DNA from: Flavobacteriaceae bacterium MAR_2010_72
GTDB taxonomy: Bacteria > Bacteroidota > Bacteroidia > Flavobacteriales > Flavobacteriaceae
Assembly (NCBI GenBank): GCA_003550275.1
Contig: QXCW01000002.1
Location: 1,178,001 to 1,242,000 of the forward strand
DNA: 64,000 bases
Direction: 5' to 3'
The position numbers and the translations under genes are program-made. Each line of letters starts with the position of its first letter. The first letter of the stretch is position 1. Of the stretch, positions 9,186 to 17,751 are shown piece by piece. The notes beneath the pieces were generated by a model. That model did no database searches. It worked only from the letters and a program-made list of their open reading frames with translations, and was not told where the DNA came from.

Positions 9186-9473
9186 ATGGGAATCTTTAGT
9201 ACACGCCAAAACAAGAAGTTTGATTATACACCACGTTATTACAAAGGTGAAGGCAATCCATATGCCATAAAGCATAAGTTTGATGATTTTCGGGTTACGG
9301 CTGGAAGTAACAAAGGCTTGAAAACTAAATTGAATAATGCAGTAGACGATTATAAGAATAATCCAGACAAATACGGAGCCAATAGGCGGGTATTAATTAT
9401 TATTGGAATTTTAATTTTACTCTTTTTAATCATTATTGAATTCGATTTGTCAATTTTCTTTCAGGAGCGCTAA
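9186..9473 (+). CDS. small single-pass membrane protein upstream of mutL
   Basis: A 95-residue protein with a soluble basic N-terminal region (KKFDYTPRYY near the start) and one C-terminal membrane helix (VLIIIGILILLFLIII). Relatives are often labelled 'riboflavin synthase subunit beta', apparently because of the neighbouring ribH; nothing here supports an enzymatic riboflavin role. Its stop TAA shares one base with the mutL ATG, so it is translationally coupled to mutL. It is a paralogue of the 8960 gene. Function unknown. Confidence 0.82.
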   Translation: MGIFSTRQNKKFDYTPRYYKGEGNPYAIKHKFDDFRVTAGSNKGLKTKLNNAVDDYKNNPDKYGANRRVLIIIGILILLFLIIIEFDLSIFFQER

Positions 9474-11326
9474 TGGCAGACATCATTCAATTATTACCAG
9501 ATCATGTTGCTAACCAAATTGCAGCTGGAGAGGTCGTACAGCGTCCTGCCTCGGTTGTAAAAGAATTGCTCGAAAATGCCATTGATGCTGGTGCTTCTCA
9601 AATCAAATTAATCGTAAAAGATGCCGGCAAAACCTTGATTCAGGTTATTGATGATGGTAAAGGCATGAGCGCTACCGATGCCAGATTGAGTTTTGAGCGT
9701 CATGCCACTTCAAAAATTCGTACGGCCGAAGATTTATTTAGTTTGCATACCAAAGGTTTTAGGGGCGAAGCATTGGCCAGTATTGCCGCAATTGCCCACG
9801 TAGAATTAAAGACCAAACAAGATCAGGATGAACTCGGTACCCAAATTACCATTGAAGGCAGTGAAGTGGTATCACAAGATCTTACCGTAACGCCAAAAGG
9901 TACGGCCATAGCTGTAAAGAATCTATTTTTCAATATTCCTGCGCGACGCAATTTTTTAAAATCCAATACCGTTGAGCTCCGCCATATTATTGACGAGTTC
10001 CATCGTGTGGCTCTGGTGCATCATAGCATCGCTTTTATCATGTATCATAATGGAAGTGAATTATTTAATCTGCCAACAAGTAATTACAGGCAGCGTATTG
10101 TTAATGTGTTTGGAGGGAAAACCAATGAAAAATTAGTGCCTGTAAATGAAGCAACCGAAGTTTTGAAAATTTCAGGTTTTGTTGGTAAACCCCAATTCGC
10201 CAAAAAATCCAGAACCGAGCAGTTTTTCTTTGTCAATGATCGTTTTATTAAAAGCGCCTATCTCAATCACGCCATCAATTCGGCCTTTGAGGGCCTTGTA
10301 AAGGATGGAAGTCATCCTAGCTATTTTTTAAATCTTCAGGTGGATCCAAAATCCATAGATATCAATATTCATCCTACAAAAACGGAAATAAAGTTTGATG
10401 ATGAACACACGCTTTATGCCATTTTAAGAAGTTCTGTAAAGCATAGTCTAGGGCAATTCAATATTGCACCTGTACTTGATTTTGAATCTGATGCCAATTT
10501 AGAAACCCCTTATGACTTCAAAAATAAAACGGCTGCTATGCCGCATGTTGAAGTCGATCGCTCCTTTAATCCGTTTCTTGATGAGCAAGTTTCCAAAGGG
10601 TCATCTTCATCGGGTTATAAAAAAGAACCTGTTGGTCAGTGGGAAAGTCTTTATGTGGGTTTAGAATCTAAAGGAACGCGAGTTAACCAAAGTTTTAGTG
10701 AGCTACAGCTTGAAAGCGATGACGAACTGCAGAGCATGTTTGATAATGAGCCTTCTGAAACGGCTTCGCGAAGTACCTACCAGTTTCAAAATAAATATAT
10801 CATAAGCGCCATTAAATCGGGCATGTTGATTGTTGACCAAAATCGAGCTCATCAACGTATTCTATATGAAGGACTACTAAAAAGTATGACTATTAAAGAA
10901 GCTACGAGTCAACAGTTGCTATTTCCGTTGGAGTTGCATTTTTCAATTACTGAAACAAATATTCTAAAACAACTAAAAGAAGATTTAGAACATACCGGCT
11001 TTATCTTTTCAGAATTTACTGAAGACAAAATTAGCATTACTGGAGTTCCGGTGAATGTGCCTCATAGTGAGGTGTCCATTATTCTGGAGCAGTTGATCAG
11101 TGATGTGGAGCAGGAAGTACCCGACAGCAATTTTAGTGCTGTCGATTTATTAGCAAAGTCAATGGCCAAAAGTTTGGCTATTAAAAGCGGACAGTCTCTA
11201 ACGTTTATGGAGCAGGAACATTTGGTGAACAGTTTGTTTGCATGCAAAGAACCCAATATGTCCCCAGCCAACAGAATCGCCTTTATTACCATGGGCGTTG
11301 AAGAACTGGACAAAAAATTTATGTAA
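9473..11326 (+). CDS. mutL: DNA mismatch repair protein MutL
   Basis: A 617-residue GHKL ATPase linking MutS mismatch recognition to downstream repair. N-terminal motifs are complete: ELLENAIDAGA with catalytic E34, DDGKGM (60-65), ATSKI (78-82) and GFRGEAL (95-101). The C-terminal dimerisation domain follows a Ser/Gly-rich linker (about 365-400). At D455 it reads DQNRAHQRILYE where endonuclease-type MutL has DQHAxxExxxxE, so the nicking motif is degenerate. Neighbours are a one-base-overlapping small membrane protein upstream and a rhomboid 3 bp downstream. Confidence 0.95.
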   Translation: MADIIQLLPDHVANQIAAGEVVQRPASVVKELLENAIDAGASQIKLIVKDAGKTLIQVIDDGKGMSATDARLSFERHATSKIRTAEDLFSLHTKGFRGEALASIAAIAHVELKTKQDQDELGTQITIEGSEVVSQDLTVTPKGTAIAVKNLFFNIPARRNFLKSNTVELRHIIDEFHRVALVHHSIAFIMYHNGSELFNLPTSNYRQRIVNVFGGKTNEKLVPVNEATEVLKISGFVGKPQFAKKSRTEQFFFVNDRFIKSAYLNHAINSAFEGLVKDGSHPSYFLNLQVDPKSIDINIHPTKTEIKFDDEHTLYAILRSSVKHSLGQFNIAPVLDFESDANLETPYDFKNKTAAMPHVEVDRSFNPFLDEQVSKGSSSSGYKKEPVGQWESLYVGLESKGTRVNQSFSELQLESDDELQSMFDNEPSETASRSTYQFQNKYIISAIKSGMLIVDQNRAHQRILYEGLLKSMTIKEATSQQLLFPLELHFSITETNILKQLKEDLEHTGFIFSEFTEDKISITGVPVNVPHSEVSIILEQLISDVEQEVPDSNFSAVDLLAKSMAKSLAIKSGQSLTFMEQEHLVNSLFACKEPNMSPANRIAFITMGVEELDKKFM

Positions 11327-11329
11327 GTT

Positions 11330-12088
11330 ATGATGAGAATATCGGATACGGTTAAGCATTTAATCATTATCAACGTTATCGTTTTTATTGGGGCCAAAAC
11401 CATTGGCGACGGACAATTGTTTTACAAATGGTTTGCTTTATATTTTCCAAAGAATGTTCTATTTGAGCCTTGGCAGGTCATTACACATATGTTTATGCAT
11501 GCCGATTTGATGCATATTTTATTTAATATGTTTGCCCTTTGGATGTTTGGCTCTGCGGTTGAATATCAGTTGGGTGCAAAAAAGTTTCTGTTTATTTATT
11601 TTTCAGCAGGACTTGGCGCCGTATTGTTTCAATTAGGTTATTATTATTTCGAATTTTATCCAAGTTTTACGATGCTCACCAACCAAGGTTTTGAACCCAA
11701 TCAAATTATGGAAACCTTAAACTCTGGTTTTGGCATGCGCGACACACGTTGGGATCAATTCTTTTCTGGTGATGGACTTAAAGATTTTTTAAGAGCCTTT
11801 AATGCTTCAATGGTTGGTGCTTCGGGTTGTATTATGGGTGTTTTGGCTGCCTTTGGTATGATGAACCCTGAAGCCAAACTGATGCTCATATTCTTACCTA
11901 TTCCTATTAAAGCCAAATACTTTATACCCGGTATTATTATTCTGGATTTAATATCAGGAATTACTGGTCAGTCCTTTTTTAGTCCAAGTAACACCGCCTA
12001 TATGGCTCACGTTGGAGGAGCTGTGGTAGGCTTTATTATCATGTGGTATTGGCGCAAAAATCAATTTAATAACCATCGCTGGAATTAA
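11330..12088 (+). CDS. rhomboid family intramembrane serine protease (first of two)
   Basis: A 252-residue six-helix membrane protease. The catalytic dyad is present: S165 in GASG (163-166) and H227 in AHVGG; the HILFN motif with H62 and N66 completes the oxyanion region. An extra loop (about 110-155) separates helices 3 and 4. It cleaves membrane-spanning substrates, unknown here. It follows mutL by 3 bp and precedes a second rhomboid by 1 bp. The start is the first of two adjacent ATGs. Confidence 0.93.
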   Translation: MMRISDTVKHLIIINVIVFIGAKTIGDGQLFYKWFALYFPKNVLFEPWQVITHMFMHADLMHILFNMFALWMFGSAVEYQLGAKKFLFIYFSAGLGAVLFQLGYYYFEFYPSFTMLTNQGFEPNQIMETLNSGFGMRDTRWDQFFSGDGLKDFLRAFNASMVGASGCIMGVLAAFGMMNPEAKLMLIFLPIPIKAKYFIPGIIILDLISGITGQSFFSPSNTAYMAHVGGAVVGFIIMWYWRKNQFNNHRWN

Positions 12089-12089
12089 T

Positions 12090-12965
12090 ATGACCTCACT
12101 TACACAGGACATACAGGACAAGATCAAACGTCTCAATGTTTTTGAAAAAATCATTATTGTCAATGCGGTAATATTTAGTATGGGTTGGTTGATTGCTCGC
12201 TTGAGACCGATGGCCAGAGAAGAGAGTTTGGTGTGGTTAGAACTTCCTAAACAGTTTTCAGAATTTATTGTAAAACCATGGTCATTGCTAACTTATGGCT
12301 TTGCCCATTATGGCTTTTTTCATCTAGTGTTTAATTTGTTGGTGCTGTATTTTGTAGCCAGAATGATGGTTAATCTGTTCAGTACTAAAATATCTTTAAA
12401 CGTTTACGTTCTCGGTATTTTGGCAGGTGGTTTATCCTATTTATTGGTTTATAATTTATTACCAGCATCGTATTCTGAACAAATAGGAAGTTTGGTAGGA
12501 GCATCGGCTGGCGTAAGAGCGCTGCTTATTTTTATTTGTGCATATATGCCCAACAGGGAAGCACGTTTTTTTGCCATTCATATTAAATTGTGGCACATTG
12601 GTGCCGTACTTGTGGCTTTGGATGTGATTGGTTTATTTAGTTTGAATCAAGGTGGAAGTGTGGCACATTTAGGAGGCATAGCTTTAGGATACATTTATGC
12701 CGTCCAATTAACAAAAGGCCGTAATATTGGAAAACGTTTTGAACGCTTTACAGGAATGATCGAAAATCTTTTTAAAGCAAAATCGCCTTTAAAAACGGTT
12801 CATAAAAGCCGAAAGAAACCTTTTGCAGGGCATAATAAAAATGAGTTTAATGAGTTTACTAAACAAAAACGAATTGACCTTATTTTAGATAAAATCAGTA
12901 AGAGTGGTTATGACAGTTTAACCAAAGAAGAAAAGGAGTTTTTATTTAAGGCAGGAAAGGATTGA
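12090..12965 (+). CDS. rhomboid family intramembrane serine protease with C-terminal tail (second of two)
   Basis: A 291-residue rhomboid. Active-site residues are S139 in GASAG, H193 in AHLGG, and H78/N82 in HLVFN, so it looks catalytically competent. After the last helix (about residue 206) comes a soluble basic tail of about 85 residues with IDLILDKISKSGYDSLTKEE, a short helical module seen at the C-terminus of many Bacteroidota rhomboids. It is only distantly similar to the upstream copy, so the pair is an old duplication or two different subfamilies. Same operon. Confidence 0.92.
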   Translation: MTSLTQDIQDKIKRLNVFEKIIIVNAVIFSMGWLIARLRPMAREESLVWLELPKQFSEFIVKPWSLLTYGFAHYGFFHLVFNLLVLYFVARMMVNLFSTKISLNVYVLGILAGGLSYLLVYNLLPASYSEQIGSLVGASAGVRALLIFICAYMPNREARFFAIHIKLWHIGAVLVALDVIGLFSLNQGGSVAHLGGIALGYIYAVQLTKGRNIGKRFERFTGMIENLFKAKSPLKTVHKSRKKPFAGHNKNEFNEFTKQKRIDLILDKISKSGYDSLTKEEKEFLFKAGKD

Positions 12966-12972
12966 GCCATTT

Positions 12973-13992
12973 ATGAAAAAACTTAAGTTAATAGACAAGG
13001 TCATTTGGATTGCTAATATTTTGGCGGCGACCATGTTGCTATTATCCTATAGTTTGCCTTTCATTGCACCCAAAAAGTTTGCCTTTCTATCGGTATTGAG
13101 TCTCGCAGTTCCACTTTTAATTGTTCTTAATATTTTATTTTTGGTCTATTGGCTGCTGACCGTAAAACGACAATTATTGTTGTCCTTACTCGTGCTTGTG
13201 ATTGGTTATAGCCATGTGTTTTCTTTATATAAATTCTCGTCTTCAAAAAACATCGAGGATACCGAAAATATCTCGGTGATGAATTTTAATGTGCGGCTTT
13301 TTAATTTATTTGAATGGATACCAAAAAGCTTGGTAAAACAACAGATTGTTGATTTTATAACCGAAAAACAGCCCGATATCTTGAGTATGCAAGAGTATCG
13401 TCCTGATGAATCGGTCAATCTTAAGGGGTATTATAGGTATGAGGAATTGTCTGGGCAAAAAGTAAAGAACGGACAAGCCATTTTTTCTAAATATCCAATC
13501 ATACATAGTGGTTCCATTGAGTTTCCAAATACCTCAAACAATGCCATCTATGTTGATATTGTAAAACATAAAGACACCATTCGTATCTATAATGTGCATT
13601 TGCAGTCACTAGGGATTAATCCGGCTACTGAAAAGTTGGATATTGAGACTTCAGAAAACTTGATAAAACGGGTAGGGACCGTATTCCGATTACAGCAGGC
13701 CCAAACCGAATTATTTTTGGAACACAAAAACCGTTGTCGTTATGAAATGATCATCTGCGGTGATTTCAATAACACGGCCTATTCTTATGTGTACAAGGAA
13801 ATTAAAGGTGATTTAAAGGATGCTTTTGTAGAAGCAGGTAATGGATTTGGACGAACGTTTAAATTTGATTTTTTTCCAGTTCGTATTGATTTTATCATGG
13901 TAGATGAAGCCTTTACGATCAACAGTTTTAAAACTTTTGATGTAGAATTGTCTGACCATTATCCCATCATGACCAAGGTGAAACTCAATTGA
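12973..13992 (+). CDS. membrane-anchored endonuclease/exonuclease/phosphatase (EEP) family hydrolase
   Basis: A 339-residue protein with three N-terminal transmembrane helices (about 10-30, 36-62, 66-86) and an EEP domain from about 98. Metal and catalytic residues: N104 in MNFNVR, E141 in SMQEYR, the GDFNN motif, and SDH at 327-329. The fold covers phosphodiesterases acting on DNA, phospholipids or inositol phosphates; the membrane anchor suggests a periplasmic lipid or nucleotide substrate, which is a guess. Last gene of the plus-strand run starting at the TPR protein. Confidence 0.87.
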   Translation: MKKLKLIDKVIWIANILAATMLLLSYSLPFIAPKKFAFLSVLSLAVPLLIVLNILFLVYWLLTVKRQLLLSLLVLVIGYSHVFSLYKFSSSKNIEDTENISVMNFNVRLFNLFEWIPKSLVKQQIVDFITEKQPDILSMQEYRPDESVNLKGYYRYEELSGQKVKNGQAIFSKYPIIHSGSIEFPNTSNNAIYVDIVKHKDTIRIYNVHLQSLGINPATEKLDIETSENLIKRVGTVFRLQQAQTELFLEHKNRCRYEMIICGDFNNTAYSYVYKEIKGDLKDAFVEAGNGFGRTFKFDFFPVRIDFIMVDEAFTINSFKTFDVELSDHYPIMTKVKLN

Positions 13993-14005
13993 AGATTGGA
14001 ATGAC

Positions 14006-14314
14006 TTACATGAGCAAGCAATCAACGGCATCTGCTAGGATATGAATTAATAAACCAATACCTAAAAGTCGGGTTCTTTTAAATATAGCCATCACGATAT
14101 AAATGGCCACAGCATAATAATGATGTAGGGGATGAAAATTGATGCTACAGCGGCCGGGATCAAATATAGGATTGGCCAAAAGGTGATCCAGATCGATCAG
14201 CATGCCGCAGATCATAAGTAGATAAGCAAACTTCCAATTCGTTTTAAAAAACACTAATGCCACAATGAGTGGTAGCCCAAAATGTAAGCTGTAATGGATA
14301 AGTGTTTGTAGCAT
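14006..14314 (-). CDS. DUF6122 membrane protein
   Basis: A 102-residue four-helix membrane protein with a conserved set of acidic and histidine residues: DLDH (41-44), HPLHH (61-65) and H91ILAD95. The arrangement resembles the YdjM/DUF457 family of membrane-bound putative metal-dependent hydrolases, so a metal site within the membrane is plausible. It begins on the last base of the wbqC stop codon, hence co-translated with that gene. No function is established. Confidence 0.8.
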   Translation of the reverse strand: MLQTLIHYSLHFGLPLIVALVFFKTNWKFAYLLMICGMLIDLDHLLANPIFDPGRCSINFHPLHHYYAVAIYIVMAIFKRTRLLGIGLLIHILADAVDCLLM

Positions 14315-14934
14315 TACAAAGTAAGTTGCTGTGACTCCAGATACATTTCGGCATTTGGACCTTCGTTACAAATCAAATCAAGAATACTCAAGTTTGGGAT
14401 AAAACCATGTTTGTCATCAAATACTTGAACGTAGGGTGTAAAGTTGTAGGTGGGTTCTTTTCGACTTTCAACCAACGGTCGACAATCAAAATAGGAGTCG
14501 GTGGCTTTAGTAAATACTGATGAGGTTTTGAACTCAAAAGGCATCTGTAAGCATTCATAAATTACTTCCAGACATTTAAAATTAAAGTCTAGCAAAAATT
14601 TATAAGGTTGATTGAATAAAGGTTCCAGATCGTCCATATAAAACTCAAAAAATGGCGAACTGCTATAGGCAGAAGTGATCGATTTCCAATGTAAATCTTG
14701 CCAGTTGGTATCATTAGCAATTACAATGTCTTTATACAATTGCCTATTGCGTTGAGAATACACCACGGGTATAGTTAAAGCCAGTAAGCCGTTCGCACCA
14801 AAAATATGCGTGCGATTGCGATAGGTTTGTTTTTGGTAATTATCACAGACTTCAAAGGTCACCGCATTGGCTTGAGCAATGGCCACAAAACTAGCTATGC
14901 TTGGGAAATAGGTGGGATGTAAAAGAATGTTCAT
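14314..14934 (-). CDS. WbqC-like family protein
   Basis: About 206 residues from the ATG at 14934 (MNILLHPTYFPS). A longer frame exists upstream to 14970, but its extra residues come from a dispersed inverted repeat, so I reject that start. WbqC-like proteins occur in O-antigen and other polysaccharide loci and in flavobacterial housekeeping clusters; their reaction is not settled. Typical features here are the opening HPTYFPSIASFVAIAQ and KQTYRNRTHIFGANG. It lies downstream of lepB in the dapB-lepB cluster. Confidence 0.82.
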   Translation of the reverse strand: MNILLHPTYFPSIASFVAIAQANAVTFEVCDNYQKQTYRNRTHIFGANGLLALTIPVVYSQRNRQLYKDIVIANDTNWQDLHWKSITSAYSSSPFFEFYMDDLEPLFNQPYKFLLDFNFKCLEVIYECLQMPFEFKTSSVFTKATDSYFDCRPLVESRKEPTYNFTPYVQVFDDKHGFIPNLSILDLICNEGPNAEMYLESQQLTL

Positions 14935-14946
14935 AAGAATGCTGTC

Positions 14947-14966
14947 ATTCCTGCGAAGGCAGGAAT
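14947..14966. repeat. dispersed 8-bp palindromic repeat upstream of wbqC
   Basis: ATTCCTGC-GAAG-GCAGGAAT forms a short hairpin within a sequence that recurs across many bacterial genomes and is often mis-translated as 'CLRRNDS' or 'IPAKAGIH'. Here it sits between lepB and wbqC and creates a spurious N-terminal extension of wbqC. Confidence 0.65.
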
Positions 14967-15020
14967 CCATGTTTTAAACTTTCAATTTGTGTAGATTCCT
15001 ACTTTAGGAGCAACAACACG

Positions 15021-16613
15021 TTATTTTGCTTTTTTCCGTTTTCTCCATTTGCTGTAACCAATACCTGCAAATAACACCACTAAAAATGGAATAAAATAAG
15101 AAACAGGTTTTCCACTGCCACCAACGGTTGTGAACATTCGTTCCCAACGTATTTTGTCGAAGCCTTTACCGTTTGTATTCCAGCTCATCCATATAAATAC
15201 AGGTTTCCCTACTACATGGTCAAAAGGCACAAAGCCCCAAAACCTAGCGTCAATGGAGTTGTTTCTATTATCACCCATCATCCAATAATAATTTTTGGCA
15301 AAAGTGTAAGTCGTTGCGGGTTGATTATCAATATAAATCTGGTTGCCTTTAATTGAAAGTTGATGGCCTTCATATTCGGTAATGACGCGTTTGTAAAGCG
15401 GAAGTACCTCCAATTTGAGAGCGATGGTTTTTCCTTGTTCTGGAATATAAATAGGCCCAAAATAATCGGTATTCCAATTATAATTGGGATCATGTGGAAA
15501 AATACTTGGGTCACGACGACCTTCGGTATCTTTTCGTAAGGTGATATTAGCTATATTGGGGTGGTTTTTGGCTTTGGTTGCAGCTTCTTCAGTAGCTTGA
15601 ACAAAATAGGATTCTGTGGTAGGGTCATAACCAATTCCATCTGTAATATCATAGCGCCTTAAAATGCTATAGACCTGTTCATTAGAGGATAGCTGTCCCT
15701 TAAATTCAATAGTATAAGAAAATTGCAATTTAGCTCTATCGGGTAATTCATTCTTTTCACCATTAATGTAGACCTGGCCTCCACGCAGCTCTAATGAATC
15801 CCCTGGAACTCCGACACAACGTTTTACCAAATTGGTTTTTTTGTCAATGGGCTTATAATAGTTTCTGTCTGGATGAAAATCGTTCATATCCAGCAAGGTG
15901 TCTGCTGGTTGGTTAAATACCACTATATCGTTACGCTCAATACTTTCAAAACCCGGTAGCCTTAAATAAGGGAGTTGTAATTTATTTTTCCAAGAATTGC
16001 TTCCCTTGTGATCATCAAACAAATACGATTTTGATTTTAGGATTGGAATAGTGTCATGGACCATGGGTGCCGCCACTGTGGTCATTGGAACTCTTGCGCC
16101 ATAGTGAAACTTACTCACAAATAGAAAATCACCTACCAATAACGACTTTTCAAGTGATGATGACGGAATGGTGAAAGGTTGAATAAAATAGGTATGGACT
16201 ATCGTTGCAGCCACTACTGCAAATAAAATAGAACTTACCCAATCCCCTGAACTCGATTTGGGATGTAGATCTCTGTTTTCAACATAGTTAAGGTTGGTAA
16301 AATAATTCAGGTAGTAATTATAAAAACCTAAAGTAACAACCGCCAAAAAGGTATCCAAATAAGTATTCTTGCCAAAGCTTCTAGCGGTCTCCACCCAAAC
16401 CACAGGAAACATAATTAGGTTGACTACTGGCACAAAAAGTAAGATCGTCCACCAACGAGAACGATTTATAATAGTCATTAAAACGACCGCATTGTAAATA
16501 GGAATAAAAGCTTCCCAAGCTTGTCGCCCAGCTTTTGTATATAATTTCCAAGTACCCAATCCGTGAATCAACTGAACAACGAGTAAGAAAATTAACCAAT
16601 GTGATAAAGTCAT
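15021..16613 (-). CDS. lepB: signal peptidase I, long Bacteroidota form
   Basis: A 530-residue inner-membrane protease removing Sec/Tat signal peptides. The N-terminal 110 residues form several membrane helices of the DUF5684 type (AWEAFIPIYNAVV). The catalytic serine is S153 in PSSSLEKS, the general base K264 in VKRCVGVPGDSLEL. Box E is MGDNRNNSIDARFWGFV near 440, and a final membrane helix lies near 510. The roughly 110-residue insertion between Ser and Lys and the total length far above the usual 250-320 are characteristic of the phylum. Its neighbour dapB is separated by an inserted four-helix-bundle gene. Confidence 0.93.
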   Translation of the reverse strand: MTLSHWLIFLLVVQLIHGLGTWKLYTKAGRQAWEAFIPIYNAVVLMTIINRSRWWTILLFVPVVNLIMFPVVWVETARSFGKNTYLDTFLAVVTLGFYNYYLNYFTNLNYVENRDLHPKSSSGDWVSSILFAVVAATIVHTYFIQPFTIPSSSLEKSLLVGDFLFVSKFHYGARVPMTTVAAPMVHDTIPILKSKSYLFDDHKGSNSWKNKLQLPYLRLPGFESIERNDIVVFNQPADTLLDMNDFHPDRNYYKPIDKKTNLVKRCVGVPGDSLELRGGQVYINGEKNELPDRAKLQFSYTIEFKGQLSSNEQVYSILRRYDITDGIGYDPTTESYFVQATEEAATKAKNHPNIANITLRKDTEGRRDPSIFPHDPNYNWNTDYFGPIYIPEQGKTIALKLEVLPLYKRVITEYEGHQLSIKGNQIYIDNQPATTYTFAKNYYWMMGDNRNNSIDARFWGFVPFDHVVGKPVFIWMSWNTNGKGFDKIRWERMFTTVGGSGKPVSYFIPFLVVLFAGIGYSKWRKRKKAK

Positions 16614-16636
16614 AAGGATTGATTATTGTTGAATTG

Positions 16637-16999
16637 TTATTGATTAGTTTTGACGCCCAATTTAGCTGTTTTTCGTGAGGAAATAAAAATTCTTGTTATT
16701 TCATCTGCTTCTTTTAACAAAGAATTACAAGTTTCTTTTGAAAGGAGATTTTCCTCAACAAGAAATTCAATCCAAAAAAGACTTTCGTCTACTTCTTCAA
16801 TTACAATACTGATTTTAGATATGAAACTATTTTTAGATTGCGCCAAACAAGCTGCTCGATAATTGGCAGCAACAGAAGTAGAACATCTAATTAACTGACT
16901 TTTTATATGATTACCTAAAAAAGAATTAGGGAGTTCTAAAGCAAGCTTAACACAACTATGCGCAAATATGTTAGTCCTCTTTTTTAGCTCAATAGTCAT
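16637..16999 (-). CDS. four-helix bundle protein (23S rRNA intervening-sequence / S23 family)
   Basis: A 120-residue all-helical protein of the S23/IVP family, including IFAHSCVKLALELPN, QLIRCSTSVAANYRAA (the S-x-P/S-x-A-x-N block) and EEVDESLFWIEFL. Members were first found in intervening sequences inserted in 23S rRNA genes; free-standing copies are scattered through genomes and are related to the Avd accessory protein of diversity-generating retroelements. Here there is no rRNA and no retroelement nearby. It is inserted between dapB and lepB, and its start codon lies inside a 14-bp tandem repeat. Function unknown. Confidence 0.87.
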   Translation of the reverse strand: MTIELKKRTNIFAHSCVKLALELPNSFLGNHIKSQLIRCSTSVAANYRAACLAQSKNSFISKISIVIEEVDESLFWIEFLVEENLLSKETCNSLLKEADEITRIFISSRKTAKLGVKTNQ

Positions 17000-17055
17000 T
17001 AATCAATAGTCAATAATCAATAGTCAATAATCAATAGTCAATAATCAATAGTCAT
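16990..17055. repeat. 14-bp tandem repeat, 4.7 copies, linking dapB end and the four-helix bundle gene
   Basis: The unit CAATAGTCAATAAT is repeated at 16990, 17004, 17018, 17032 and (partly) 17046; the first and last copies have CAT instead of CAA after GT. The array contains the start codon of the four-helix bundle gene at one end and the last codons plus stop of dapB at the other. Similar AT-rich TTGATTATTG words also follow the gene at about 16618-16652. Confidence 0.85.
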
Positions 17056-17749
17056 TTAAATTGAGTACGTCTTTCATCGAAAACACACCCTGCTTCCCTA
17101 TAATCCACTCTGCGGCAATTACCGCACCTAAAGCAAAGCCTTCACGACTGTGCGCTGTATGCTTAATATCTATAGAATCTACTTGAGAGGTATAGCTAAT
17201 CTCGTGTGTACCGGGTACATTCTCAATGCGCTTGGCGACAATACCAATCTCATTATCTTTTGGCGTGTTTAAGGTCCAGTTGCTGTAGTCCGATACTTCA
17301 ATGATCCCTTTGGCTAAAGTAATGGCGGTGCCACTTGGCGAGTCTAGCTTTTGGGTATGGTGAATTTCTTCCATACTTACTTTATATTGTTTCAGGGTAC
17401 GCATCATTCGCGCCAAGGTCTTATTAAGTTCGAAAAAAATATTAACCCCCAAACTATAATTTGAAGCATAGATAAAAGCGCCTTTATTGGCTTTGCATAA
17501 ATCCACAGCTTTATCGTAAGCGTCCAACCATCCAGTAGTTCCTGAAATTACAGGTACGCCATTATTAAGACATTTTGAAATATTTCCAAAGGCGGCCTGT
17601 GGAACACTAAAGTCGATCGCAACATCTGCTTCCGTGATATCATAAGCGGTTCCAACATCTGCTTTGATTACAATGGTATGGCCACGTTCTATAGCTAGTT
17701 TTTCAATGGTTTTACCCATTTTACCGTAACCTAATAATGCAATTTTCAT
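17045..17749 (-). CDS. dapB: 4-hydroxy-tetrahydrodipicolinate reductase
   Basis: A 234-residue NAD(P)H-dependent enzyme of the diaminopimelate/lysine pathway. The nucleotide-binding GYGKMG is at 7-12. The active-site motif EIHHTQKLDSPSGTA gives H130/H131 and K134. It is shorter than the E. coli enzyme (273 residues), as is usual in this phylum. The stop codon lies in the 14-bp tandem repeat, so the last residues (NDY) are encoded by repeat sequence. Same operon as the upstream DUF5683 gene (2 bp). Confidence 0.94.
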   Translation of the reverse strand: MKIALLGYGKMGKTIEKLAIERGHTIVIKADVGTAYDITEADVAIDFSVPQAAFGNISKCLNNGVPVISGTTGWLDAYDKAVDLCKANKGAFIYASNYSLGVNIFFELNKTLARMMRTLKQYKVSMEEIHHTQKLDSPSGTAITLAKGIIEVSDYSNWTLNTPKDNEIGIVAKRIENVPGTHEISYTSQVDSIDIKHTAHSREGFALGAVIAAEWIIGKQGVFSMKDVLNLNDY

Positions 17750-17751
17750 GT

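Noticed and set aside
9186-9473. Riboflavin synthase beta subunit
   Set aside because: A 95-residue membrane-anchored protein has none of the lumazine synthase motifs; those are in ribH.
14935-14970. N-terminal extension of wbqC (MDSCLRRNDS)
   Set aside because: It is the translation of a dispersed palindromic repeat; the real protein starts at 14934.
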